A DNA stretch of 64,000 nt from Pedobacter westerhofensis (lineage in GTDB: Bacteria; Bacteroidota; Bacteroidia; Sphingobacteriales; Sphingobacteriaceae): NCBI RefSeq assembly GCF_900182595.1, contig NZ_FXTN01000001.1:124001-188000 (forward strand). Direction: 5' to 3'. The position numbers and the translations under genes were made by a program. The notes below the pieces were generated by a model. That model searched no databases. It was not told where the DNA came from and worked only from the letters and a program-made list of their open reading frames with translations. Shown in pieces: positions 48,199 through 58,400 of this stretch; within the stretch, counting starts at the first letter, position 1; each line of letters begins with the position of its first letter.

Positions 48199-51100
48199 TT
48201 AAAACTGGACATTGATACCGGCTGTATACAGCGAGGTCTGCGGATAATAGGTAGCCCTGCCGGATTCTACTTCGGGATCGAGCTTCCATTCGTTCAGTTT
48301 TGAGAATGTAAGCACATTGGTTGCTGACACGTATACGCGGATACGGCTGAAGCGGAGTTTAGAAATCAGCTCCTTAGGCAAGGTATATCCCAGCTGAACG
48401 TTTTTAAGCCTCAGGTATGATCCGTCGATCACCAGCCTGTCTGAAGTAGCCACATTTCTTAAGTCGAACTTAAGCGGACGTGCAAAGCGTGCCCCTGTAT
48501 TCGTAGGCGTCCAATAGTTGTTGGTATAGATGGCCGAGGTAAAACCTTCCTGGTTTCCCATCTCTGCAAGTGCACCTGCCAGTCGCGTATCCACATTTGC
48601 GGCACCCTGGAACAGGAAGTTCAGATCAAAGCCCTTGTATGAAAAATCACTGCTAAGCCCGAAGGTATACTTGGGGAAAGGATTGCCGATCACCGTCATA
48701 TCGTTTGCATCGATCTTACCATCATTGTTGCGGTCTACATATTTCACATCGCCCGGTTTGGAGTTGGCAGCATAGGTAGGGTAACTATCCACTTCGGCCT
48801 GGGTCTGGAAAAGGCCGGCGGTCTGATAACCCCAAAGCGTATTTACCGGCAGTCCGGCTTTAATAATATACCGCGGATCGATATCCGAACCGGTGATATA
48901 TGGGCCGGTGCCTTTCAGGTCGAGCACTTTGTTGTTATTAATAGACAGGTTACCGCTGATATTATATTTGAAATCTGAGTCGCCGCCACGGTAGCCCACA
49001 TTGAACTCGAAGCCCTTATTCTCTACTGATCCTGCATTCTGCGGAGGTGCGGCAAGGCCTACTGTAGCAGGGATACCCAGGTTGAGCAGGATATCATTGG
49101 TGACCTTGCGGTAGTAGTCGGCCGTAAAGCTCAGGCGGTTCTTCAGGAAAGCCGCATCCAGCCCTATGTCAAGCTGTGTGGTAGATTCCCATCCCAGATC
49201 TGTATTGGCGAGGGTAGACTGGCGGTATCCCGGCACGGCAGCGCCGCCAAAGGTATAGGTGGTTAGTGCCAGCGCGGAGTAATAGCTGTACAGATCAACC
49301 GACTGGTTTCCTGTTTTACCCCATGAGCCCCTTATTTTAAGTTCATTGACGGTGTTGCTGAGGCTTTTCCAGAAATCTTCCTGCGAAACGCGCCATCCTG
49401 CGGAGAATGAGGGGAAGAAACCATAGCGTTTATCGCCGGTAAATTTGGAAGAACCATCATATCGTCCGTTAGCTTCGAGCAGGTATTTGTTGTCGTAGCT
49501 GTAATTTACCCTTCCGAAGAATGAGCGCAGCCCGAATTTGGCATCGTAGCCCGAGTTGCTTTTTGTGCCGTCATTGGCGCCCTGACCGATAGAAGTAACA
49601 TCGTTATTGTAAAAACGTTCACGATAGGCAGTGAGGTAATTCTGGGTATTCGAAATTTCGGAATGTCCGATCAGTCCGCGGAAGGAGCTTTTACCTGCGG
49701 TTTTATCATAGGTGATCAGGTTGTTCCAGGTGTACTCCCTGAGATTATTTCTTACTTCTGTTAAGCTGTTGTTGGCTACCGTTTTATTGATATTGGTGAT
49801 TTTATCGGTATTGGAGTAAGCGTTGGTAAAGATCTTCTGCTGAATGTTCTGTATCCTGGCGCCATATTGCGTGGATATCTTTAATCCAGGAAGGATTTCC
49901 AGTTCTGCTTTGAGATTGGCCACCAGGTTATCATCAAACTTGGTCGATATGCCACCGATTTCGGCAAACATCAGTGGGTTATTGCCCTGTGTACTTAAGC
50001 CGTAGGTGCCGTCGGCATATTTAGGCACTGCCCAGAGCGATCCGTGAAACAGGTTATTGAAGGGGTCAACTGTAGGATTGGTAGCGTGGTTTGCCCGGTA
50101 GTTGAGGTCGCCCGTAAACTTCAGTATCCCGGAAGCCGTGTAATCAGTGTTTAGCTTCACTTCCTTCAGTTCGTCCTTGAAGTTTGGTGCGATACCATCC
50201 TGATTGAGATAGCGGGCACTTAAACGGGTTTTCACTTTCTCATCGCCACCGGCAATAGAAAGGCTGTGGTTTTGCATAGGTGCTGATTTCAATACCCTAT
50301 CAAACCATACATTGGGCAGCGGGTACTTTTCGCGGTCTGTGGCACTGATCCAGGTTTGGACAGACTCTTCTGTAAACCTGGCAGGCAAAGCGGCGCCCGC
50401 ATTGGTATATGCGGCCTGCTGCATACGCATGTAGGCTTCCAGGCCCATCATCTCTGGTTTGTTAATAGCATTCTGTGTGGCGTAATAATAGTTGTAATTG
50501 ATAGTCAGCCTGTTTTCCTTTGCGCGTTTGGTGGTAATCAGGATGACTCCATTGGTAGCTCTTGAACCATAAATGGCAGTTGAAGCAGCATCTTTCAGCA
50601 CCGATACATTATCGATATCATCAGGATTGATGTCTGCAAGTTTCTGCTCGATCCCGTCGACAATCACCAATGCATCGTTTTTGTCAAGGTTGTATCCGCC
50701 GGTAGAGCTGCTGTTGATATTAAAGGTTGTAATCCCGCGCACGCGGATGGTTGCGCTGGACTGGCCGGGAGCTCCTCCCCTGTCCAGTACAGTGACGCCG
50801 GGCGCAAGGCCCTGCAGCGATTGCTGTACATTTGACACTGGCCGCTGTACCAGCGTATTGCCGCTGATTGTGCTTATGGCACTGGTAAGACTGGTTTTCT
50901 TTTGGGTTCCGTAACCAACAACCACTACGTCATTGAGCTGGTTGGAGCTTTCATTGAGGCTGATCGTAACCGGGCTTTCATTGACTATCACCGTGGCTTT
51001 CTGATAACCAATAAAGCTTACGGTTACTGTATAAGGAAATTTTTGTCCGGTAACGAAGTTGAACTTGCCATTTTTATCTGTAGAAACCTGATGGGTGGTA

Positions 51101-51324
51101 CCTTCGATATGGACAACTGCGCCGATGAGGGTTTCTTTGGTTTTTGCGTCGATGACGGTTCCTGAGAGTGAGGAATTAACCAGGGGCGATGTTTGCTGTG
51201 CAGCTGCAAAAAAGGGCAGGCTGAGCAGGAGGATGATGAGAGGAAAGATATGCTGTCGCGCTTTCTTTGGTGCAGCATGTCCATACGGCCCGGATACCCG
51301 GCCGGCATTGTAAAATTGGTTCAT
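48199..51324 (-). CDS. SusC/RagA family TonB-linked transporter without STN domain (sulfatase locus)
   Basis: With the ATG at 51324 the protein is 1041 aa. After the signal peptide (PLIILLLSLPFFAAAQQ) it goes directly to the carboxypeptidase-like domain (SGTVIDAKTKETLIGAVVHIEGT). Then come a plug (IVDGIEQKLADINPDDIDNVSVLKDAASTAIYGSRATNGVILITTK) and the barrel. There is no STN domain, consistent with the absence of ECF sigma and FecR genes at this locus. It probably imports a sulfated oligosaccharide with its SusD partner. Confidence 0.95.
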   Translation of the reverse strand: MNQFYNAGRVSGPYGHAAPKKARQHIFPLIILLLSLPFFAAAQQTSPLVNSSLSGTVIDAKTKETLIGAVVHIEGTTHQVSTDKNGKFNFVTGQKFPYTVTVSFIGYQKATVIVNESPVTISLNESSNQLNDVVVVGYGTQKKTSLTSAISTISGNTLVQRPVSNVQQSLQGLAPGVTVLDRGGAPGQSSATIRVRGITTFNINSSSTGGYNLDKNDALVIVDGIEQKLADINPDDIDNVSVLKDAASTAIYGSRATNGVILITTKRAKENRLTINYNYYYATQNAINKPEMMGLEAYMRMQQAAYTNAGAALPARFTEESVQTWISATDREKYPLPNVWFDRVLKSAPMQNHSLSIAGGDEKVKTRLSARYLNQDGIAPNFKDELKEVKLNTDYTASGILKFTGDLNYRANHATNPTVDPFNNLFHGSLWAVPKYADGTYGLSTQGNNPLMFAEIGGISTKFDDNLVANLKAELEILPGLKISTQYGARIQNIQQKIFTNAYSNTDKITNINKTVANNSLTEVRNNLREYTWNNLITYDKTAGKSSFRGLIGHSEISNTQNYLTAYRERFYNNDVTSIGQGANDGTKSNSGYDAKFGLRSFFGRVNYSYDNKYLLEANGRYDGSSKFTGDKRYGFFPSFSAGWRVSQEDFWKSLSNTVNELKIRGSWGKTGNQSVDLYSYYSALALTTYTFGGAAVPGYRQSTLANTDLGWESTTQLDIGLDAAFLKNRLSFTADYYRKVTNDILLNLGIPATVGLAAPPQNAGSVENKGFEFNVGYRGGDSDFKYNISGNLSINNNKVLDLKGTGPYITGSDIDPRYIIKAGLPVNTLWGYQTAGLFQTQAEVDSYPTYAANSKPGDVKYVDRNNDGKIDANDMTVIGNPFPKYTFGLSSDFSYKGFDLNFLFQGAANVDTRLAGALAEMGNQEGFTSAIYTNNYWTPTNTGARFARPLKFDLRNVATSDRLVIDGSYLRLKNVQLGYTLPKELISKLRFSRIRVYVSATNVLTFSKLNEWKLDPEVESGRATYYPQTSLYTAGINVQF

Positions 51325-51395
51325 ATTTTTTTGTTTTAATTCGTGAGCTGGAACAGATGCCAACGCCAATTGTGATCTGTTTGCCCGGGGGATAA

Positions 51396-51434
51396 ATATA
51401 TCAATTAATGATATATACTACAAATTTAGTAGTA
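51396..51434 (-). promoter_or_regulatory. Two adjacent inverted repeats over a TAAATTTG element upstream of SusC
   Basis: ATATATC (51396-51402) pairs with GATATAT (51410-51416), and TACTAC (51416-51421) with GTAGTA (51429-51434). The minus-strand -7 candidate TAAATTTG at 51428-51421 lies inside the second repeat, so a factor bound there could block or remodel the promoter. Confidence 0.4.
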
Positions 51435-51493
51435 TTAAAACTATTAAATTAGCTATTCCTGCCTGTTTACCTGAGGAATTGCGTGAAAAAGCA

Positions 51494-51536
51494 AAGAGGC
51501 CGCTGATGATTGAAGTCAATCACCAGGCAGCCTCTT
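51494..51536 (-). terminator. Terminator of the SusC-SusD-metalloprotease locus
   Basis: AAGAGGC at 51494-51500 pairs with GCCTCTT at 51530-51536, and inner bases TGATTG/CAATCA extend the stem. It is 39 bp downstream of the metalloprotease stop. Confidence 0.6.
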
Positions 51537-51574
51537 ATCAGATTAAGACCTTTACAATCTAACCTGCACACCTG

Positions 51575-54109
51575 TTATTTTGCAAGTCCGCTGCGCTCAG
51601 CGTTAAACTTACTGTTGATCAGCGAGATCATGTCCTGCAAATGCTGTTTATTGATCTGGTTCAGACCTGGTTTTGCCAGTGCTGATTTAAACAGCGCCTC
51701 CTGTTTCCTCAGTTCTGTCCTGATCAGGCCATTCAGGTCTGTAACGGTGAACCGGTAAGTAGTAGGAGGAACAATCATTGACATATCCATATTATAAAAT
51801 CCCTGCATCAGCAATCTCCAGACATATAACTTTTGCATATTCCTGCGGTACACATCAACATTTTGTCCGCTGAATACTTCTTTGAAAATACCTTTATCGA
51901 GGTCGGCAAAAAGGTCGTTCACAGTGTAAACACCCGGCTTTCCGCTCATTTCGCTGGTCAGCAGGCTGCTTAGATGGGCCCTAGTGATTACCGCATAAAT
52001 ACTTTTTTCCTGCAGTGCATTCAGTTCTCCGGCAAAGTTTACGTTCAATTTAGAAGTAATGCTGGAGTTATTTAACCATAGCGGAGTAGCATACACATTC
52101 GCGTTCAGCCACTTAACAGCATCCCTTTGTTTCCATGCGGGAGTTGGTTCTGCGACCAATCCGCCCTCGCCATTTACTTTTGGCGTGTGGTATTCGCCGC
52201 CGATATTTTTCGTTACATGGCCGATATACAATTCAAACTGGTCCCAGATCCCTTCATAGGCACCGAACAATTTTGCCTGATCGTCACCGGGAACGCTCAC
52301 CCAGTTTTCGATCTGCGGCATAATGCGCTTCAGGTTTTTGACACCATAGCTGCTGGCCAGCATCGCATTGTCGCCCAGGTCTTCGTTCTGCGACCGTGGG
52401 TCATTCTGCTCGCCCTCCCATCCAAAAAACAAACGGTGATTTGCTTTAAGAGAGTCGCTTACCACATTCACCAGCGCTTTATGCTCTTCTTCGGCAGAGC
52501 TGAATTCCGGATGCCATGTATAAGCCCATTTCACTGCCCATTTATCATAATCACCGATTCTTGGGAAAAGCCCTTTTTCACTGATATGGTCTTCTGGCTG
52601 TGCTACGTAATTGAACCTTGCATAATCCATGATCGATGGCGTATGCCCATGTGCTTCAACCCAGTCTTTATCCCTCAGCTTTTCTACCGGAACTGTTGAG
52701 CTTGAGCCGAAATTATGTAACAACCCTAGGGTATGCCCTACCTCGTGCGAAGAAACAAAACGGATCAGGTTGCCCATCAGCTCATCATCAAACTCTGCTT
52801 TTCTTGCTCTTGGGTCAACCGCGCTGGCTTGTGTCCTGTACCATTTTTGCAGGAGCGACATCACGTTGTGGTACCAGAAAATGTGGCTCTCGATAATTTC
52901 GCCGCTGCGGGGATCGGATATGCTTGGCCCCATCGCATTTGCTACGGATGAGGGGCGGTAAATGATTGCCGAATGGTTGGCATCATCAATGCTCCAGGTG
53001 CTATCCTGCGCCTGAGTAGGTGCTTCTTTAGCTACAACAGCATTTTTAAAGCCTGCCGCCTCGAACGCTTTCTGCCAGTCGTTTACGCCGGCCATCAGAT
53101 ACGGGACCCACTTCTTTGGGGTTACGGGATCGATATAAAAAACGATCTGTTTTGCCGGCTCAACCAGCTCGCCGCGTTTGTATTTCTCTACATCTTCCGG
53201 CTTTGGTTCCAGTTTCCATCTTTTGATATAGGTGGTAGTTTTTACGCCCTGCGGATCTGCATCAAAGTCTTTGAAGGAAGTAGAAAAGTACCCTACTCTC
53301 TGATCCTCCAGCCTGGGCCGCATTGGTACCTCATCCAATAAGACCATCGAGGAGTTTAAGCTTACCGTGTAGCTGGAACCTGTAGGGTTTAATCCCGCAG
53401 CGTAAGTTTTAACCGCGCCAATCTCTATGTTTTTAGAGAAGGTATGGATGTAATCAATATAGCTTTTGTCATTCTGCTGTGCGCCCATACCTGCTTTGTC
53501 TTTGAAAACCTTTTTCTGAAAGTACAGGATATCATTATCGGCATTCAGGAAATCCGTCACATCTACCACTGATGCAGAAGAATCTTTTGGCATAGCGATT
53601 ACCGGAAATGAAGCAACAATAGCGCTGATATTGTTCTTTTGCAGACTCGCGAACATTGTTGTAGTGCTGTCTTTGGCAAATTCTGCAAAGGAGATCCTCC
53701 TCAGGAAAAGCTTTTTGTGCGGGCCTTTTTCAAAGCGGTAAACCGTTTCACCGATCTGGTCTCCGGCGTAACCGTAGTTACCGTTCCTCATATCGGCAGA
53801 GGCTTTGGACACACGGTTCACGATCAAAATATCCCTGTTTAAGATCTTGTTTGGCACTTCGAAATAGTACTTCTCATCTTTCTGGTGGACCGTAAAAAAG
53901 CCCACTTTGGATTTTGTGCCTTTGGAAATCACTTCTGTATAAGGCTTTAGGCCTGAGGCTTTTTTCAGGCTGTCGGCTGTTTTCTTTGCCGGATCCACTG
54001 CAGCTACTTTTGCAGGTGCAGGCTTTTCCTGCCGGAATACGGCACAGCCTGATATCACTGCCGAGATACTGATGGCAGTGGATAGTAAAATTGATTTTTG
54101 ATTGAACAT
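51575..54109 (-). CDS. Large zinc-dependent metalloprotease lipoprotein (DUF5117/DUF4953 type)
   Basis: The 844-aa protein starts with a lipoprotein signal (AISISAVISGCAVF, Cys at 22). The catalytic site is H455-E-V-G-H459-T-L-G-L-L-H465, the extended HExxHxxGxxH zinc motif of the metzincin type. Flanking domains (KVGFFTVHQKDEKYYFEVPNKILNRDIL early, PKKWVPYLMAGVNDWQKAFEAAGF mid) match the DUF5118-DUF5117-DUF4953 layout of Bacteroidota proteases. It is 6 bp downstream of a SusD gene and ends an ECF-FecR-SusC-SusD operon, so it probably makes or trims the peptides imported by that pair. Confidence 0.92.
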   Translation of the reverse strand: MFNQKSILLSTAISISAVISGCAVFRQEKPAPAKVAAVDPAKKTADSLKKASGLKPYTEVISKGTKSKVGFFTVHQKDEKYYFEVPNKILNRDILIVNRVSKASADMRNGNYGYAGDQIGETVYRFEKGPHKKLFLRRISFAEFAKDSTTTMFASLQKNNISAIVASFPVIAMPKDSSASVVDVTDFLNADNDILYFQKKVFKDKAGMGAQQNDKSYIDYIHTFSKNIEIGAVKTYAAGLNPTGSSYTVSLNSSMVLLDEVPMRPRLEDQRVGYFSTSFKDFDADPQGVKTTTYIKRWKLEPKPEDVEKYKRGELVEPAKQIVFYIDPVTPKKWVPYLMAGVNDWQKAFEAAGFKNAVVAKEAPTQAQDSTWSIDDANHSAIIYRPSSVANAMGPSISDPRSGEIIESHIFWYHNVMSLLQKWYRTQASAVDPRARKAEFDDELMGNLIRFVSSHEVGHTLGLLHNFGSSSTVPVEKLRDKDWVEAHGHTPSIMDYARFNYVAQPEDHISEKGLFPRIGDYDKWAVKWAYTWHPEFSSAEEEHKALVNVVSDSLKANHRLFFGWEGEQNDPRSQNEDLGDNAMLASSYGVKNLKRIMPQIENWVSVPGDDQAKLFGAYEGIWDQFELYIGHVTKNIGGEYHTPKVNGEGGLVAEPTPAWKQRDAVKWLNANVYATPLWLNNSSITSKLNVNFAGELNALQEKSIYAVITRAHLSSLLTSEMSGKPGVYTVNDLFADLDKGIFKEVFSGQNVDVYRRNMQKLYVWRLLMQGFYNMDMSMIVPPTTYRFTVTDLNGLIRTELRKQEALFKSALAKPGLNQINKQHLQDMISLINSKFNAERSGLAK

Positions 54110-54115
54110 TTTGAT

Positions 54116-55483
54116 TTATCTTGGATTTTGTATGATTTCTGGATTAAGCGCAATGTATTTATCGCCAATGGCATAGGTATACCTGTTACTGTTTGGCTCT
54201 AATGTGTAAGTCGCGCCTTTGAAAGTGCGTGTAATGGTGCCGATGAATCCCTCGTCCTGTCTCAGCCTGCGCTGATCGAACCATCTGAAGCCACGGGCAA
54301 CCAGCTCACGCTTGCGTTCATCGATCACCAGATGAAGCGCTTCGTTTGCCGTTGCAGCGGTCAGGTTTACATAAACGAAAGCATTGTTATAACGTTTTTT
54401 GCGGAAGTCATTCAGCGTAAGGAGCGTGCCTGAAATATTGCCCGCACGGGCCTGGCATTCTGCTTTGATCAGGATTATTTCCGGAACACTGGGTCCGATA
54501 TAACCTCCGTCGTTAGTGAGTTTGGATTTGTTATACCCCCTGCTTACTGTAAAGGTTGTACCCGCCAGGCTTGCTCCGGGAGCGGTTAGCAATGTATACC
54601 TGATGTCGGCAGTTTTGTTGTACATGTTCTCAGCATCTGTGCTCAGCGGGAAAGCCCCCGGGTATGAGCCCGTCCTTTTGATCAGCAGCTCTTCGGAATT
54701 GTTTACCTGGGTAGGAAATGGCGTTGTCCCGCTTTTATAAACATTGAGGTCAAGCACCGTATTCCTGATGGACAGGGCCAGATCGGCATATTTCTCTGCC
54801 TGTACAAAATCCCTTTTATGCAGGTATACGCGGGCCAGTATCGCATAAGCAGATACTTTTGATGGATTTGAGGGGTAATCCGGCACATCGTTAAGTGCAG
54901 GGATCGCAGCGTTTAGATCCGCGATCACCTGATCGTATACTGCAGAGACACTGGCCCTGGTAAGGTCGGTCAGGAACTTTGGATGCAGTACCAGCGGCAC
55001 TCCGGGATCAGTGGCCGCAGTTGCAGCGGTGTATTGCCTGCCGTACATACTGACCAGTGAGAAGTATTCAAAAGCACGGTGCACCAGCGCATAAGCCATG
55101 CCTGTTTGTTTTTCCTGTTCTGGACCTGTGCTTGCACCGATTCCATCCACTACAGTATTCAGGGTCCAGATCTTCTGATAGGCTTTCTGCCAGTCTGTAT
55201 CTTCTTCGATCGCACCGAAGTTCCTGTCGGCCCAGATATAGGCATTGCCTGCAGGCAGCGTCAGGCCAGTTTGCCACCTTGTTTCGTCACTCCCGGCATC
55301 GTCACCGGAAAATACCGGCAGGGAATATCCCGGCTCTATCCCGGTTGTGTAGTACAATAGCTGTGTATAATCTGTGGCCGTGGTCAGTGTTTTTGCCTGT
55401 TCAGGTGGGATCTCAACATATTTTCTGCAGGCAGAAAAGCTCAGCAGCCCCAGGGCAAATAGGATATATATTCTTTTTTTCAT
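54116..55483 (-). CDS. RagB/SusD family lipoprotein (metalloprotease locus)
   Basis: The 455-aa protein is short for SusD but complete. It has a lipoprotein signal (YILFALGLLSFSAC), YVEIPPEQAKTLTTATDYTQLLYY, a TPR-like YALVHRAFEYFSLVSMYGRQY and the C-terminal LVIDERKRELVARGFRWFDQRRL. The gap to SusC is 5 bp and to the protease 6 bp, so the three are one transcription unit. RagB-like proteins of comparable size bind peptides, which suits the protease neighbour. Confidence 0.93.
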   Translation of the reverse strand: MKKRIYILFALGLLSFSACRKYVEIPPEQAKTLTTATDYTQLLYYTTGIEPGYSLPVFSGDDAGSDETRWQTGLTLPAGNAYIWADRNFGAIEEDTDWQKAYQKIWTLNTVVDGIGASTGPEQEKQTGMAYALVHRAFEYFSLVSMYGRQYTAATAATDPGVPLVLHPKFLTDLTRASVSAVYDQVIADLNAAIPALNDVPDYPSNPSKVSAYAILARVYLHKRDFVQAEKYADLALSIRNTVLDLNVYKSGTTPFPTQVNNSEELLIKRTGSYPGAFPLSTDAENMYNKTADIRYTLLTAPGASLAGTTFTVSRGYNKSKLTNDGGYIGPSVPEIILIKAECQARAGNISGTLLTLNDFRKKRYNNAFVYVNLTAATANEALHLVIDERKRELVARGFRWFDQRRLRQDEGFIGTITRTFKGATYTLEPNSNRYTYAIGDKYIALNPEIIQNPR

Positions 55484-55488
55484 TGTTG

Positions 55489-58400
55489 TTAAAGCGATAG
55501 GTTTAAATTAAAAACATAGCTGCGGGTTGGCGGGAGGTTCACATATGTGCCCGTCATCTGATAATCAGGGTCTACCCCTTCTTTGTTGGCCACCCACAGC
55601 AGCCCGAGATTACTGACCGTGAAGCCCAGGTTGATCCCCTTGATATAGGGCATTTTCCTGAGCAGCAGCTGCGGGACTTTGTAATTGAGCGATACCTGCT
55701 GGAAGCGGATGTTCCCTGCATCCCTGACATTGATATCGCTATATCTGTACCTGCTGATACTGTTAAAGTTATTACCGCTGAGGCCTGGAACACTGGTTGT
55801 ATTTTCATCCCCGGGGTTTCTCCAGCGGTTTACCAAAGCTTCACTGGTTGCCAGTAAACCTGAGGAGCTGTTGCCCGTAGGATAGTTGGATTCGTTAATA
55901 TTCTGGATCAGGAATTTGTGGCCCAGATTATAGGTGATACGGGCGAGCAGCTCAAAGTTTTTATAGCTTACCGTATTGATATAACCACCGAAATACGGAG
56001 CCGTAGTTCTTCCTTTATACACTCTGTCTTCTGCTTTGATGACGGTGTTGCTGGTAGACTTCACTATGGTTCCGTCTGCAGTGTAGATTTGCGACTGACC
56101 GGTATTGTCCAGTCCCGCCCACCTGTATGCGAACAGATTGTCAAGCGGATAACCTGTTGTTACTGTAGCAAGTCCCACGGTTGCAGCAGTGGGCGGGAAA
56201 CGGCTGTCTGTTACCTTGTTGGTATTATAGGAGAAGTTTAAAGTGCTGCCCCAGTTCCAGTTCCTGCTCCTGATGATATCGCCCGAGAGCCCCAGGTCTG
56301 TACCATGGCCGGAGAGGTTTCCTGCATTCATTTGAAGGGTGGTAAACCCATAGGTAGAATTGAGCGGCAGGTTCATCAGGATATCATAGGTTTTTTTACT
56401 GTACATATCCAGGCTGAAGCGTACCCTGTTTTGCAGGAACCCGGCATCAAGGCCAGCGTTGTACATTTTTGTGGTTTCCCAGCCAATGTTCTGGTTGGCA
56501 GGCGCACTGGTGGTTGCGTAGGGAAGCTGCGTGTAAGTATCTACGGCTCCTGTACTGATCAGCGTATAATTGTTGGAGGTTAGAGGGGGATTTCCGCCGG
56601 TACCTACTGTACCGCGCAGGCTTAGTGTACTGATCCAGTTTTCTTTTTCAAGAATACGTTCTTTTTTGGCATCCCATCTTAAACCGGCAGACCATAGTGG
56701 CTTTGCACGGTCTCTCCGGTCCAGTCCGATGATATTGATATCATCAAAACGCACACTTCCGCTGATATAATAACGCTCTTTATAATTGTACCCTGCATTG
56801 CTGTAATAGGATAGGTACCTTGTGCGGTTTTTAAAAACCGTCCCCGGTGTGGAGAGCCTGCTGGTAGATCCCAGCAAGGTATTGTAGTTTACGTTGGTAC
56901 TTACGGCTACAGAGCTGGAACGCTCTTCATCATATCCATACAAGGTTTGTTCAGATGCCTGGTATTTGGCCTGTCTGATCTCGGTTCCGCCAATCATATT
57001 AAAATGGTGGTCTGTGGCCAAATCCTTTTTTACGTCAAACTGGGCACGCAGACTGTAATCATCAGAAGTTCCCCTGCTGGTTTTATATACCCCGCCCTTT
57101 GGCACTGCATTGACACGGAGAAAATTCAGGTTGGTGAGGTTGGCTGCGCTGGTTGAATTATTGATCAGCTCGCGGGTATCCAGACTGTTCAGATTCTGGT
57201 TATTTACCTGGTCGGCAATAGTCTTCTGGATTTGTCCGGATACAGATACGTTAAGCCATGAAGTAACTACACCTGTTAAGCTGGCATTTACACGAATCGC
57301 ATTTTTAGTATTGATGGTGGTGTTATAGTTGAGTTCGTCTATAGGATTATACGTCCATGGCAGCAGGTTTTTCGTCCTGGTAAGACTGTCGGACACACTT
57401 TTTGTGAAAGTAACTCCCCGGTAAATCCTGTTTCCCTGTGCATCAACCAGGTTATCATATGGTGCCAAGCCCAGCCGGCCTACACCCAATGCCTGCACTG
57501 CAGCGGTATTGATTTTTGCCGATGAATAATTATAGGCCAGGCCCGTGTTGAGGTTTATGCGTTTATTAAGAAAGCTGTTGGTGAAGTTTGAATTGACATT
57601 ATAACTTTCGCCTGAATTGCTTTTGTAAATCGGCTGGTCTTTGGTGTAGTTGCCGGAAAGATAGTAGGAGCTGTTATCTGTTCCGCCGGAGAACGCAAGA
57701 TTGTATTGCCTGGTGATGGAATTCTGCAGCAGGTAATCCCTGATCTGGTCCTGGTTAGACCTGTTTCTCAGGACATTTAAAGCCGAGTCGCGCTGTGCGG
57801 CATATGCCGGATTACGTTTTGCCTTAAACATCCATTCCTCTGCCTCAGAAACCGGTGCGCTTCTGAATCCATTTGTTGGAGAAGCGATCAGCTGGGCAAC
57901 CGGATCAGTGATAAATCCCTTGTTTACGAGTTCCTGCTCCAGATCAATGTACTGTGAGCTGTTCATGGAGGTAAGCTTGCTGAAATCTGCTGGTGCTGCG
58001 GTACTGAGCGTCATGCCATAATTAATGGTATTGGCTCCGCGTTTTCCGCGTTTGGTGGTGATCACGATCACTCCATTGGCCGCCCGGGCACCCCAGATGG
58101 CAGATGCTGCCGCATCCTTAAGGAAGGTGATACTTTCGATGTCCTCCGGGTTAAACTGGCTTAAAATTGCATTTCCGGCATTCGGAGCCACAGTAGGGCT
58201 TCCGGGATTTCCATTGATGCCAGCCACTGTCACGGTAGTTAAGTTCTGATTGATTGCTGGAAAACCATCGATGACCACCAAAGGCTGGTAGCTGTTATTG
58301 TAGGAGTTGATGCCCCTCATCGTGATCTTATTATTTCTGAGATCTACCTGAACGCCGGGAACTGTTCCGTCAATCGCATCCAGGATATTAATTTTTGGAC

